From Sediminimonas qiaohouensis DSM 21189 (GTDB lineage: Bacteria; Pseudomonadota; Alphaproteobacteria; Rhodobacterales; Rhodobacteraceae): a stretch of 64,000 nucleotides of DNA. The position numbers were made by a program, and so were the translations under genes. The notes under the pieces are model-generated. The model saw only the letters and a list, made by a program, of their open reading frames with translations, made no database searches and was not told the DNA's origin. This document shows, piece by piece, positions 18,204-26,541 of this stretch. The stretch covers positions 45,908-109,907 of the forward strand of contig NZ_AUIJ01000012.1 of assembly GCF_000423645.1 (NCBI RefSeq), in the 5' to 3' direction. Numbering within the stretch: position 1 is the first letter of the stretch; each line of letters opens with the position of its first letter.

Positions 18204-18778
18204 GCCGGCTGCTGTGGGTCCGGCACGCGCCCACCCATGCCAAATCCATGGTCGGCTGGTCCGATCTGCCCGCCGACCTGTCCGACACTGCCCGCCTGCG
18301 GGCGCTCGACGCCGCGCTGCCGCAAGGGGCGGTGGTGTTGTCCTCGGACCTCAGCCGCGCCATCGCCACCGCCGATGCCATCTCGGGCAAACGCGACCGC
18401 CTACCCCACGACCCCGACCTGCGTGAGATCAATTTCGGCGAGTGGGAATTGCAAAGCTTCGATACCATCCCCGATCAGGACGGCCTGCACGCCTTCTGGG
18501 ATCGCCCCGGCGAGACCCGCCCACCCGGCGGCGAAAGCTGGAACGAGCTGGGCGCGCGGGTGAACCGCGCCGTTGCGCGCGTGATGGACGCCCACCCCGG
18601 ACGCGACATCGTCGCGGTGGCCCATTTCGGCGTGATCCTGACGCAAGTGCAGCGCGCCCTGCGCCTGACCCCGTACCAGGCATTTGCCCACCGCATCGAC
18701 AACCTGTCCCTGACCGAGCTGCACCTAGATCCCGATACCGGCTGGCAGGCCGGACGCATCAACCACCTGCCCGGGTGA
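18200..18778 (+). CDS. histidine phosphatase family protein, possible alpha-ribazole phosphatase
   Basis: A 192-residue phosphoglycerate-mutase-like protein. The phosphohistidine motif reads VRHAPTH at residues 7-13, and AVAHFGVI near 142 supplies the second histidine. E89-type acid residues lie in REINFGEWE. The 4-base overlap with cobP suggests it is CobC, removing the phosphate from alpha-ribazole phosphate in cobalamin synthesis. RHA replaces the more common RHG, which does occur in the superfamily. Family assignment is firm; the exact substrate is inferred from context. Confidence 0.75.
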   Translation: MSRLLWVRHAPTHAKSMVGWSDLPADLSDTARLRALDAALPQGAVVLSSDLSRAIATADAISGKRDRLPHDPDLREINFGEWELQSFDTIPDQDGLHAFWDRPGETRPPGGESWNELGARVNRAVARVMDAHPGRDIVAVAHFGVILTQVQRALRLTPYQAFAHRIDNLSLTELHLDPDTGWQAGRINHLPG

Positions 18779-18811
18779 CTGGCGGCTGCCAGGCCTGTCC
18801 AAGTCATAGCA

Positions 18812-18973
18812 CAAGCCGGGCGAGCGCCTGCCCGTGGGGTGGCGCTGCAACGACCGAGCTGCGCACTTTATCCCAACAAACTACCTCCGCCCTATCCACG
18901 GCAGTGCGCCACCTCCAAAGCGCCAGCCCGCCGGGACGGGCAAGCGCTCGCCCGGCGCCTTCGGCGCTATTCG
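18812..18973. repeat. structured intergenic repeat element B
   Basis: It lies in the 313-bp gap between the phosphatase gene and murJ. The 20-base outer arms (18816-18835 and 18936-18955) pair with one mismatch, which is a G-U pair if read on the minus strand. TGGCGCT (18840-18846) pairs with AGCGCCA (18919-18925). GCGCAC (18861-18866) pairs with GTGCGC (18904-18909) around CACTTTATCCC. The apical bases differ from element A but stay paired. After the element, about 118 bp remain before murJ, presumably its promoter. Confidence 0.75.
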
Positions 18974-19091
18974 GACGCCCAATCCCCCAGTTCCGCACCC
19001 CCGCACGCCATTTCCCTGCGCAAGGGGCCTTTTCGCGGGGGCTGCCATCCTCTAATCGGGTAAGGACGCAACCGAACGCAAAGGGACGCCC

Positions 19092-20636
19092 ATGAAACCC
19101 ATCCGCCTGCTCTCGGGCTTCGTGACGGTGGGCATGTGGACCATGCTCAGCCGCATCCTGGGCTTCCTGCGCGACGCGATGATCCTTGCATGGCTCGGCA
19201 CCGGCCCCGCCTACGAGGCCTATGTCGTGGCCTTCCGCCTGCCCAACATGTTCCGCCGCTTCTTTGCCGAAGGTGCGTTCAACATGGCGTTTGTCCCCAT
19301 GTTTTCCAAACGCTACGAGGCGGACGAGGACGCCCCCGGCTTTGCCGCACAGGCCTTTGCCGGGCTGGCCTCGGTGCTGCTGGTGCTGACGCTGCTGGCC
19401 CAGGTCGCGATGCCGTGGCTGGTGCTTGGCCTCGCCTCGGGCTTTGCCGGGCAGGAACAGTTCCCCCTGTCGGTCGAATTCGGCCGCATCGCGTTTCCCT
19501 ACATCCTGTTCATCTCGCTCGCCGCGTTGCTGTCGGGCGTGCTCAACGCGATGGGCCGCTTTGCCGCCGCCGCCGCCGCGCCCGTTTTGCTGAATGTGCT
19601 CCTGATCAGCGGTATGGCAGGCGCGGCATGGCTCGGCACCGATGTCGCCCGCGCCCTGGTTTGGACCATCCCCGTCGCAGGCATAGCGCAGCTCGCCCTG
19701 GTCTGGACCGCCGCCCGCCGCGCCGGGTTTACCATGCCCCTGCGCAGGCCCCGCTGGACACCCGAGATGGCCCGCCTTGTGCGGGTCGCGATCCCCGCCG
19801 CGCTTGCGGGTGGGGTGGTGCAGGTAAACCTCCTTGTCGGTCAACAGGTTGCCAGTTATTTCGACCACGCCGTTGGCTGGCTGTTCGCCGCCGATCGCCT
19901 GTATCAACTGCCGCTCGGGGTGGTGGGCATCGCCATCGGCGTGGTGCTTTTGCCCGACCTGTCCCGCCGCCTCAAGGCCGGGGACGAGGCAGGCAGCCGC
20001 GATGCCCTGTCCCGCGCGGCCGAAGTGTCGCTGGGCCTGACCATCCCCGCCGCCGTCGCGCTGGTTGTCGTGCCGCTTCCGCTGGTTTCTGTCCTGTTCG
20101 AGCGCGGCGCAACCACCGCGGACGATAGCGCGGCGATCTCGTTGGCGGTGATGATCTACGGCCTGGGCCTGCCCGCCTTCGTGATGCAGAAGATCCTGCA
20201 ACCGCTCTATTTCGCGCGCGAGGATACCCGAAGCCCGTTCAACTACGCGCTTGTCGCCATGGTGGTGAACGCGCTCGTCGCCGTCGGCCTTGCCCCGTTC
20301 ATCGGCTGGATCGCCGCCGCCATCGGCACGACCATCGCCGGATGGGCCATGGTGGTGCAACTCGCGCTTGGCGTCCGGCCCATGGGGGAGGTTGCACGGT
20401 TCGATGCGCGGTTTCACAAGCGTATCTGGCGCATCCTTGCCGCCGCCGCGATCATGGGCGGCGTCCTTTGGGCCGCGATGGCCCTGCTCAGCCCGTTTTT
20501 CGGCATGGCCGGATGGCGCTACGCGGCGCTCGCCGCGCTGATCATGATCGGGATGATCAGCTATTTCGGCATTGGCCAACTGCTCGGCGCGTTCCAACTG
20601 GCGCAGTACCGCCGCGCCCTGTCCCGGCGCGGCTAA
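19092..20636 (+). CDS. murJ: lipid II flippase MurJ
   Basis: A 514-residue inner-membrane protein of the MATE/MOP fold with about fourteen hydrophobic segments. The opening GFVTVGMWTMLSRILGFLRD and AYVVAFRLPNMFRRFFAEGAFN are the conserved MurJ N-terminus, including the cavity arginines. It flips undecaprenyl-linked peptidoglycan precursor to the periplasm and is normally essential. It reads alone, 17 bp from the convergent rhomboid-fold gene. AAAGGGA lies just before the ATG at 19092. Confidence 0.95.
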   Translation: MKPIRLLSGFVTVGMWTMLSRILGFLRDAMILAWLGTGPAYEAYVVAFRLPNMFRRFFAEGAFNMAFVPMFSKRYEADEDAPGFAAQAFAGLASVLLVLTLLAQVAMPWLVLGLASGFAGQEQFPLSVEFGRIAFPYILFISLAALLSGVLNAMGRFAAAAAAPVLLNVLLISGMAGAAWLGTDVARALVWTIPVAGIAQLALVWTAARRAGFTMPLRRPRWTPEMARLVRVAIPAALAGGVVQVNLLVGQQVASYFDHAVGWLFAADRLYQLPLGVVGIAIGVVLLPDLSRRLKAGDEAGSRDALSRAAEVSLGLTIPAAVALVVVPLPLVSVLFERGATTADDSAAISLAVMIYGLGLPAFVMQKILQPLYFAREDTRSPFNYALVAMVVNALVAVGLAPFIGWIAAAIGTTIAGWAMVVQLALGVRPMGEVARFDARFHKRIWRILAAAAIMGGVLWAAMALLSPFFGMAGWRYAALAALIMIGMISYFGIGQLLGAFQLAQYRRALSRRG

Positions 20637-20652
20637 CCCGCTGGAATACCAC

Positions 20653-21339
20653 CTATTTGTGGCGAATTCTTTGGCGCAGCTTCGCCCATCCCCCGGGCGC
20701 CAGGAAAAACGACAGGCCAAAGCCCGCCCCGAACCCGGCGAGGTCCGCCACCCAATCCTTGCTGCCACCGAACAGCAGGCCGAACACCAACTGTATCCCC
20801 ATCAGCGCACCGATCAGGACAAAGGCCCGCGCCTGATGCTCACCTGCCTCGCCCAGCCGTAGCCACAGCAGGTAGGTAAACGCCCCGATCATCCCGTAAA
20901 CCCCCGGAAACGCGCCAAAAAGCGGGATTTGATCGGTCACCAGCACGCCATAAGCCAACGCCCCCAAAGCGCAAGAGCCGATGAAAATCGCCAGCGTCGC
21001 CAACTGGCTGAACACATCGCCCACGAACTTGCCCAGCGCCAGCAACATCCCGCCAGCAAACAGCGCATGCATGAACGAGCCATGCACGAACGGGTAGCTC
21101 ACGAACCTGATCAAATGCTCCGTAGGCCAGCGGTTATTGCTCCACATCCAATCGAATACCGGCGCCGAGAACGCATATTTCTCGATCGCCGCAATGCGCC
21201 AACCCACCGCGCCCGGCCCGCCGACAAAGCCCTGAGACCCAAGCGTAAACATCGCCTCGACCCCTACAATCAGCACGAAAAGCGCGATCACGACCGGCGA
21301 GACCGGGTTCACGGCGGGCGTTGGGGTCTGCTCGGACAT
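20653..21339 (-). CDS. rhomboid-fold membrane protein lacking the catalytic Ser-His pair
   Basis: A 228-residue polytopic protein with about six membrane segments and the rhomboid layout, including a YPFVHGSFMHALFAG block (residues 82-96). The expected GxSG serine region reads FGAFPGVYGM (141-150), with no serine. The histidine segment (AHxxG in active enzymes) reads VADLAGFGAGF near 197, with Asp in place of His. It is therefore probably not a protease. Pseudo-rhomboids elsewhere bind and steer membrane proteins. It is convergent with murJ and divergent from trpS. Confidence 0.75.
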   Translation of the reverse strand: MSEQTPTPAVNPVSPVVIALFVLIVGVEAMFTLGSQGFVGGPGAVGWRIAAIEKYAFSAPVFDWMWSNNRWPTEHLIRFVSYPFVHGSFMHALFAGGMLLALGKFVGDVFSQLATLAIFIGSCALGALAYGVLVTDQIPLFGAFPGVYGMIGAFTYLLWLRLGEAGEHQARAFVLIGALMGIQLVFGLLFGGSKDWVADLAGFGAGFGLSFFLAPGGWAKLRQRIRHK

Positions 21340-21413
21340 CTGCGGCTCTCCTTGACGGCGCTTCGGGGCATGGGTAAGCCACCTCGACTGATAAATCCAG
21401 ACGGAGATGACCC

Positions 21414-22463
21414 ATGGAGGATGCGGCCCAATCGCAATCCACCCCGAACGCGGCCTTCACCCCGCGCGTATTTTCTGGCATCCAACCTTCGGGCGGTCTG
21501 ACGCTGGGCAATTATCTTGGCGCCATCCGCCGCTTCGTGGACATGCAAGAAAGCGGCGTGCAGACGATCTATTGCGTCGTCGATATGCACGCGATCACCG
21601 TCTGGCAGGAGCCGCAGGCGCTTCTGCGGCAAACCCGCGAATTGACGGCGGGCTACATCGCCGCAGGCCTAGACCCGGAAAAGTCCATACTTTTCAATCA
21701 GTCACAGGTGGCCGAGCACGCGCAACTGGCGTGGATATTCAACTGCGTAGTGCGCATGGGCTGGATGAAGCGCATGACGCAGTTCAAGGACAAGGCCGGC
21801 AAGAACGCCGAAGAGGCGTCGCTTGGCCTGTTCGGCTACCCGGCGCTCATGGCCGCCGACATCCTGGCCTACCACGCCACCCACGTGCCCGTGGGCGAGG
21901 ACCAGAAGCAGCACCTTGAGCTGACCCGCAACACCGCCGCCAAGTTCAACCACGACTACGGCGTCGATTTCTTCCCGATGACCGAGCCAGTGATCGAAGG
22001 CACTGCCACCCGCGTCATGAGCCTGCGCGACGGGTCCAAGAAGATGTCGAAATCCGATCCGTCCGACGCCAGCCGCATCAACATGACAGACGATGCCGAC
22101 ACCATCGCACGCAAGATCCGCAAGGCCAGGACAGACCCCGACCCCCTCCCGTCCGAAGACAAGGGTCTTGAGGATCGCGCCGAGGCGCGCAACCTTGTCA
22201 ACATCTACGCGGCGCTTTCGGATGCAACGGTCGAGGACGTCCTGCGCGACGTCGGCGGCAAGCAGTTTTCCGAGTTCAAGCCGATGCTCGCCGATCTGGC
22301 GGTGGCCAAACTCGCCCCCATCTCCGAGGAAATGGCCCGCCTGATGGAGCAACCCGACGAGATCGACCGCGTCCTTGGCCGCGGCGCAAATAGCGCGCGC
22401 GAAATCGCCGCGCCGATCCTGCACCGCACCTATGATATCGTCGGCATGCTGCGCAGCACCTGA
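21414..22463 (+). CDS. trpS: tryptophanyl-tRNA synthetase
   Basis: A 349-residue class I synthetase. The HIGH-equivalent sits in [14 protein letters not shown] (about residues 24-37) and the KMSKS loop in [10 protein letters not shown] near 205. It has an N-terminal extension of about 15 residues before [10 protein letters not shown]. The enzyme charges tRNA-Trp in the cytoplasm. ATG at 21414 follows GGAGATGACCC. No leader peptide or T-box is evident in the short gap upstream. Confidence 0.95.
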   Translation: MEDAAQSQSTPNAAFTPRVFSGIQPSGGLTLGNYLGAIRRFVDMQESGVQTIYCVVDMHAITVWQEPQALLRQTRELTAGYIAAGLDPEKSILFNQSQVAEHAQLAWIFNCVVRMGWMKRMTQFKDKAGKNAEEASLGLFGYPALMAADILAYHATHVPVGEDQKQHLELTRNTAAKFNHDYGVDFFPMTEPVIEGTATRVMSLRDGSKKMSKSDPSDASRINMTDDADTIARKIRKARTDPDPLPSEDKGLEDRAEARNLVNIYAALSDATVEDVLRDVGGKQFSEFKPMLADLAVAKLAPISEEMARLMEQPDEIDRVLGRGANSAREIAAPILHRTYDIVGMLRST

Positions 22464-22530
22464 CCCGACCCGGCGCATCCGCGCACATGACCCGTGCGGA
22501 TGCTGGCCTTTCGCCCCGATCACGGCGCGC

Positions 22531-22556
22531 CTATCCTTCTTGCAACAAGAGGATAG
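22531..22556 (+). promoter_or_regulatory. hairpin that encloses the ribosome-binding site of the VOC gene
   Basis: CTATCCT (22531-22537) and CTTG (22539-22542) pair with CAAG (22546-22549) and AGGATAG (22550-22556) around a CAA loop, with one bulged T. The right arm contains the AGAGGA site for the ATG at 22562. Folding would hide the site, so temperature- or ligand-dependent translation is possible. Confidence 0.5.
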
Positions 22557-22561
22557 GCATC

Positions 22562-23056
22562 ATGACCGACACGAAATTCATCACCCATCCCGAAACCCGC
22601 GTAGGGCATGTTCACCTGAAGGTGGCCGACCTCGACCGCGCGATCGGCTTTTACCGCGATTTGCTGGGCTTTGAGCTGCAACAGAAGTTCGGCACCCAGG
22701 CGGCCTTTCTCTCGGCGGGCGGGTATCATCACCATATCGGCCTGAACACCTGGGACAGCAAGAATGGCACGCCCCCGCCGCGCGGGCATACCGGGCTGTT
22801 TCACGTCGCGTTCCTTTACCCCGATCGCCGTGCCCTTGCCGCCGCCCTGCGCGCCGTGCTGAACGCGGGCGTATCCCTTGACGGTGCGGCCGATCACGGC
22901 GTCAGCGAGGCGGTCTATTTCACCGACCCCGACGGGAACGGGATCGAGCTGTACCGCGACCGCGACCCGCAGGATTGGCCGCGCGACAGCTCTGGCAACC
23001 TGGGCATGTCAAACGCCCCGCTTGATATCGAGGCCCTGCTTGCAGAAGCGGAGTGA
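22562..23056 (+). CDS. VOC/glyoxalase-family dioxygenase-like protein
   Basis: A 164-residue protein of the vicinal oxygen chelate fold. The first beta-alpha-beta unit begins VGHVHLKVADLDRAIGFYRDLLGF. Likely metal ligands are a histidine in VGHVHL, one in LFHVAF, and the glutamate in DPDGNGIELY. It resembles CatE-like catechol dioxygenases and glyoxalases, but the substrate is not clear. The ATG at 22562 follows AGAGGA inside a strong hairpin, so translation may be conditional. It stands alone between trpS and ilvE. Confidence 0.75.
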   Translation: MTDTKFITHPETRVGHVHLKVADLDRAIGFYRDLLGFELQQKFGTQAAFLSAGGYHHHIGLNTWDSKNGTPPPRGHTGLFHVAFLYPDRRALAAALRAVLNAGVSLDGAADHGVSEAVYFTDPDGNGIELYRDRDPQDWPRDSSGNLGMSNAPLDIEALLAEAE

Positions 23057-23188
23057 TCCACTGTCACGAATCCGTTTCATCGTCTTGCTACCGTCGCGTT
23101 AACGGGCAATCCTGAACCGTGTCCCCGTTTCAAGATCCGGCCGGAATTACGTGCAAGCGCATTGCAATCAAATACATTTTCCAAAATT

Positions 23189-23226
23189 TAGGCACCTATC
23201 GCCGCTCGGCGGGCGGTGGGTGCCTA
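23189..23226 (+). terminator. hairpin between the VOC gene and ilvE
   Basis: TAGGCACC (23189-23196) pairs perfectly with GGTGCCTA (23219-23226), with an inner CGCC-GCTC-GGCG. ATTTCC follows instead of a full U tract. It is probably the terminator of the VOC gene. A leader role for ilvE, which starts 79 bp later, is less likely because no leader peptide was seen. The rest of this 248-bp gap shows no gene. Confidence 0.5.
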
Positions 23227-23304
23227 TTTCCGGTGTAGTTGCTTTACTCGACCGGCGGCGCTGCTAAAGTCCCGGCATCCGCAAGACTTCAAAAAGGCAG
23301 GCAC

Positions 23305-24168
23305 ATGGCGACTGGCACGAATATCCGCACCTATTTCAACGGAACTTGGCACGACGGGGATGTGCCGATCATGCGTGCCGCCGACCATGGTAGCTGGCTG
23401 GGTAGCACTGTATTCGATGGCGTGCGCCGGTTCGAAGGGATCGTGCCCGATCTCGAGGCCCACTGCGCCCGCGTCAACCGCTCGGCCGAGGCACTGATGC
23501 TGACCCCCACGGTCAGCACCGCCGACATGATGGACATCGTCCGCGACGGCCTTGCCGCCTATCCCGATGACGCGGCCATCTATATCCGTCCGATGTATTG
23601 GGGCATTCACGGCGACGCCACGGCGATCATCCCGCAGGGTGATGAGACCGGCTTTGCCGTCTGCCTCGAAGAGATCCCCATGGCCCCGCCCGAGGCCAGC
23701 GTCACCCTCACCCGTACCCGGTTTCGCCGCCCGGTTCTGGAAAACGCGGTGGTCAACGCCAAGGCGGGCTGCCTCTACCCGAACAACGCCCGCATGCTGG
23801 CCGAGGCACATTCCAAGGGCTTTGGCAACGCGCTGGTCGCCGACGCCATGGGCAATGTCGCCGAAAGCGCAACCGCCAACGTGTTCATGGTCAAGGATGG
23901 CGAGCTGTTCACCCCGATCGCCAACGGCACCTTCCTGGCGGGCATCACGCGTTCGCGCCACATCTCGAACCTTGCTGCCGAGGGCACGCGCGTGAATGAG
24001 ACGGTCCTGACCTTCGACGATTTCCATGACGCGGACGAGGTGTTCCTGTCCGGCAATTTCTCCAAGGTCACGCCGGTGATCGCCCTTGACGAGACCCGCT
24101 ATCAGGTCGGGCCGGTCACGCGGCGCGTGCGCGAACTGTACTGGGATTGGGCCCACAGCGCCGCCTGA
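23305..24168 (+). CDS. ilvE: branched-chain amino acid aminotransferase-like protein (PLP fold type IV)
   Basis: A 287-residue aminotransferase that moves amino groups between branched-chain amino acids and 2-oxo acids using PLP. The DHGSWLGSTVFDGVR stretch is the fold-IV N-terminal motif. The PLP lysine lies in NAKAGCLYPNN near residue 153, and NVAESATANVF matches class IV enzymes. The related D-amino-acid transaminase and aminodeoxychorismate lyase families share this fold, so substrate assignment is good but not certain. ATG at 23305 follows AAAGGCAGG; upstream frame to 23239 was rejected. Confidence 0.85.
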   Translation: MATGTNIRTYFNGTWHDGDVPIMRAADHGSWLGSTVFDGVRRFEGIVPDLEAHCARVNRSAEALMLTPTVSTADMMDIVRDGLAAYPDDAAIYIRPMYWGIHGDATAIIPQGDETGFAVCLEEIPMAPPEASVTLTRTRFRRPVLENAVVNAKAGCLYPNNARMLAEAHSKGFGNALVADAMGNVAESATANVFMVKDGELFTPIANGTFLAGITRSRHISNLAAEGTRVNETVLTFDDFHDADEVFLSGNFSKVTPVIALDETRYQVGPVTRRVRELYWDWAHSAA

Positions 24169-24256
24169 CACCGGCAGGAGACCCGCAGGCGCGCGACCCG
24201 TTGCGCGACGTGGCGTTTGCCGCCATGATGGCGCGATACCGGGGGGAGAGCGGGCA

Positions 24257-24712
24257 ATGCGCAAGTTTCTTGTGGTTCTGGATGACAGTCGTGAATGCCT
24301 GAACGCGATGCGTTTCGCGGCCATGCGCGCCGCGCGCACCGGCGGCGGCGTCACGATCCTGGCCGTTATCCCGCCCGAGGAATTCAATCACTGGATCGGC
24401 GTGGGCGACTTGATGCGCGAAGAAGCCCGCGAACGCATTCATGCCCATTTCGAGGTTTTCGCAAAGTGGATGCGCGACCGACAGAATGTCGACCCCGAGT
24501 TGGTCATCCGCGAGGGCGAAGCCGTCGACGAGATTTTGCAGCAAATCCAGGACGATTCCGAGATCGGCGTTCTGGTCCTGGGTGCCGGCACGGACAAGAA
24601 GGGGCCCGGCCCACTGGTGACACAGATGTCGCGCAGCGCGGGCACCCTGCCGATCCCGATCACCGTGGTTCCCGGGGACTTGTCCAAGGCCCGGCTCGAG
24701 GCGATTACCTGA
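24257..24712 (+). CDS. universal stress protein, single domain
   Basis: A 151-residue UspA-fold protein starting MRKFLVVLDDSRECLNAM, with the usual acidic DD after the first strand. The C-terminal LVLGAGTDKKGPGPLV lacks the full G-x2-G-x9-G/S pattern, so ATP binding is doubtful. It is smaller than and distinct from the tandem Usp near the window start. It lies between ilvE and nfuA in the same direction, with gaps of about 90-100 bp, so co-transcription is possible but unproven. Confidence 0.8.
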   Translation: MRKFLVVLDDSRECLNAMRFAAMRAARTGGGVTILAVIPPEEFNHWIGVGDLMREEARERIHAHFEVFAKWMRDRQNVDPELVIREGEAVDEILQQIQDDSEIGVLVLGAGTDKKGPGPLVTQMSRSAGTLPIPITVVPGDLSKARLEAIT

Positions 24713-24813
24713 CGCAGTCCCGGACGCAGCGGGCAGTTTGGAATCGTTCCAAACCTTGACTTTCAACCACGGCAGGCGCATATCCTGTGTTAATCACGAA
24801 AGGTGCCTTCCCG

Positions 24814-25377
24814 ATGTTTATTCAAACCGAATCCACCCCGAATCCGGCCACGCTCAAGTTTCTTCCCGGTCAAAGCGTTCTGGGCGCTGGCACGGCTGAT
24901 TTTCCCTCGCCCGAGGGGGCCGAGACGTCCCCGCTGGCCACGCGGATATTCGCCGTGGACGGTGTGACGGGCGTGTTCTTCGGCGCGGATTTCGTGACCG
25001 TGACCAAGGCCGACAACATCGAGTGGGACCATATCAAGCCCGCGATCCTCGGCGCGATCATGGAGCATTTCCAATCGGGTCAGCCGGTGATGGCAGACAA
25101 CGCCACCGCCGCCTCCGGCCATGCCGATCACGACGGACCTGATGGCGAAATCGTCGGGCAAATCAAAGAGTTGCTCGATACCCGCGTGCGGCCCGCCGTG
25201 GCGCAAGACGGGGGCGACATCACCTTTCACGGGTTCGATCGCGGCGTCGTTTACCTGCACATGCAAGGCGCCTGCGCGGGGTGCCCGTCCTCGACACTGA
25301 CGCTGAAGATGGGGATCGAGAACCTGCTGCGGCACTACATCCCCGAAGTGACCGAGGTGCAGCCCGTTGCAGTCTGA
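24814..25377 (+). CDS. nfuA: iron-sulfur cluster carrier of the NfuA/NifU-C type
   Basis: A 187-residue protein with an N-terminal Nfu domain (FIQTESTPNPATLKFLPG) and a C-terminal NifU domain whose CAGCPSS motif (near residue 154) binds an [4Fe-4S] cluster between two subunits. It passes clusters to target enzymes, especially under oxidative or iron stress. This mitochondrial NFU1-like architecture is usual in alphaproteobacteria, unlike the A-type N-terminus of E. coli NfuA. Start 24814 was preferred to 24787, since MFIQTES is the conserved opening. tsaB overlaps its last codons. Confidence 0.93.
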   Translation: MFIQTESTPNPATLKFLPGQSVLGAGTADFPSPEGAETSPLATRIFAVDGVTGVFFGADFVTVTKADNIEWDHIKPAILGAIMEHFQSGQPVMADNATAASGHADHDGPDGEIVGQIKELLDTRVRPAVAQDGGDITFHGFDRGVVYLHMQGACAGCPSSTLTLKMGIENLLRHYIPEVTEVQPVAV

Positions 25378-26032
25378 CCCGCTGGTTCTTGGCTTTGACA
25401 CATCGGCCGCGCATTGCGCGGCCGCTTTGCTGTCCGGCGACCAGGTTCTGGCCTCCCGGCACGAGGAAATGGGGCGCGGACAGGCCGAACGCCTGTTTCC
25501 CTTGCTCGAAGAGGTGCTGGCACAGGGCGGCGCGACATGGCACGACCTGACCGCTATTGGCGTGGGCTCGGGGCCCGGCAATTTCACCGGCATCCGCATC
25601 TCCGTCTCCGCCGCGCGGGGTCTGGCCCTGTCGCTTGGCGTGCCGGCGATCGGCGTCTCCACGCTTGAGGCGCAGGCGTTCGGCACCTCCGGTGTGGTCC
25701 TGTCGGCCGTCACCGCGCCCCGGGATCAGATTTACATCCAACGATTCAATGGCGCCCCCTCCACGCCCCCCGTCCTGGTAGCGCTGGACGCGCTGCCCGA
25801 TGATGTCGCAGGGGGCACCCCCACCTGCATAGGCGCCCATGCCAACGAGGTGGCCGCGCGATACGCCGGCACGCCCGGGCACGCCGCCTTTCCCCTGCCA
25901 GAGGCCATCGCCCGCATCGCCGCACTGCGCATCGGGCAGGACAATCCGCCCCCCTCGCCCCTATATATTCGCGCCGCCGACGCCGCCCCGTCGCGCGATG
26001 CGCCCCCGGTGATCCTGCCCGATGAAACCTGA
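25367..26032 (+). CDS. tsaB: tRNA threonylcarbamoyladenosine synthesis protein TsaB
   Basis: A 221-residue actin-like ATPase-fold protein that partners TsaD and TsaE in making the t6A base of ANN-decoding tRNAs. The N-terminus LGFDTSAAHCAAAL and the GVGSGPGNFTGIRISVSAARGLAL block identify TsaB. It lacks the metal histidines of TsaD, as expected. The start is a TTG at 25367 inside the nfuA tail, so translation is probably coupled. rimI overlaps at its 3' end; the tsaB-rimI pair is common in bacteria. Confidence 0.92.
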   Translation: MQSDPLVLGFDTSAAHCAAALLSGDQVLASRHEEMGRGQAERLFPLLEEVLAQGGATWHDLTAIGVGSGPGNFTGIRISVSAARGLALSLGVPAIGVSTLEAQAFGTSGVVLSAVTAPRDQIYIQRFNGAPSTPPVLVALDALPDDVAGGTPTCIGAHANEVAARYAGTPGHAAFPLPEAIARIAALRIGQDNPPPSPLYIRAADAAPSRDAPPVILPDET

Positions 26033-26435
26033 GGAAATGGCCGCGCTTCACGCCGCCGCCTTCGAAAATTCCCGCCCCTGGAGCGCGCAAGAGTTCGCAT
26101 CCCTCCTGCAAAGCGCCGCGACCTTCCACGTCGGCGACGCGCGCGCCTTCGCACTCGGCCGCGTCATCGCAGACGAGACCGAGTTGCTGACCCTCGCCAC
26201 AGCCCCGGGCGCGCGCCGCCGCGGGTTGGGCAAGGCCTGCGTGAGCGCCTTTTTGCACGCGGCACACGCCCGCGGCGCCACCACGGCGTTCTTGGAGGTC
26301 GCAGCCGACAACACCGCCGCATTGGCCCTCTATCGCACCTGCGGATTCGACGAAAACGGCCGCAGGCCGGGCTACTACGCGCGCAAGGGCGCCGCCCCGG
26401 TCGACGCCATCCTCATGCGCCGCGCGCTACCCTGA
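26022..26435 (+). CDS. rimI: ribosomal-protein-alanine N-acetyltransferase-like GNAT
   Basis: A 137-residue GNAT enzyme. The acetyl-CoA-binding block reads ATAPGARRRGLGKAC (about 59-73), and the C-terminal EVAADNTAALALYRTCGF matches the RimI family. RimI acetylates the N-terminal alanine of ribosomal protein S18. It overlaps the tsaB 3' end by 11 bases, the usual arrangement, which supports RimI over a generic acetyltransferase. The N-terminus is a little shorter than in E. coli. Confidence 0.85.
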   Translation: MKPEEMAALHAAAFENSRPWSAQEFASLLQSAATFHVGDARAFALGRVIADETELLTLATAPGARRRGLGKACVSAFLHAAHARGATTAFLEVAADNTAALALYRTCGFDENGRRPGYYARKGAAPVDAILMRRALP

Positions 26436-26541
26436 TCGCCACCGGCTAAATCCGCGAAAATCGGGCCAATTCGCCCACGAGGCCGCACTAGGCCCGTGTC
26501 GCCATCTTGCCAAGCCGCGCAGCACCACGCTACTGATAGGT

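Noticed and set aside
18804..20768. A 654-codon open frame on the minus strand across murJ
   Set aside because: It is the GC-driven shadow of murJ, rich in His, Gly, Arg and Asp, with no family match that I can see.
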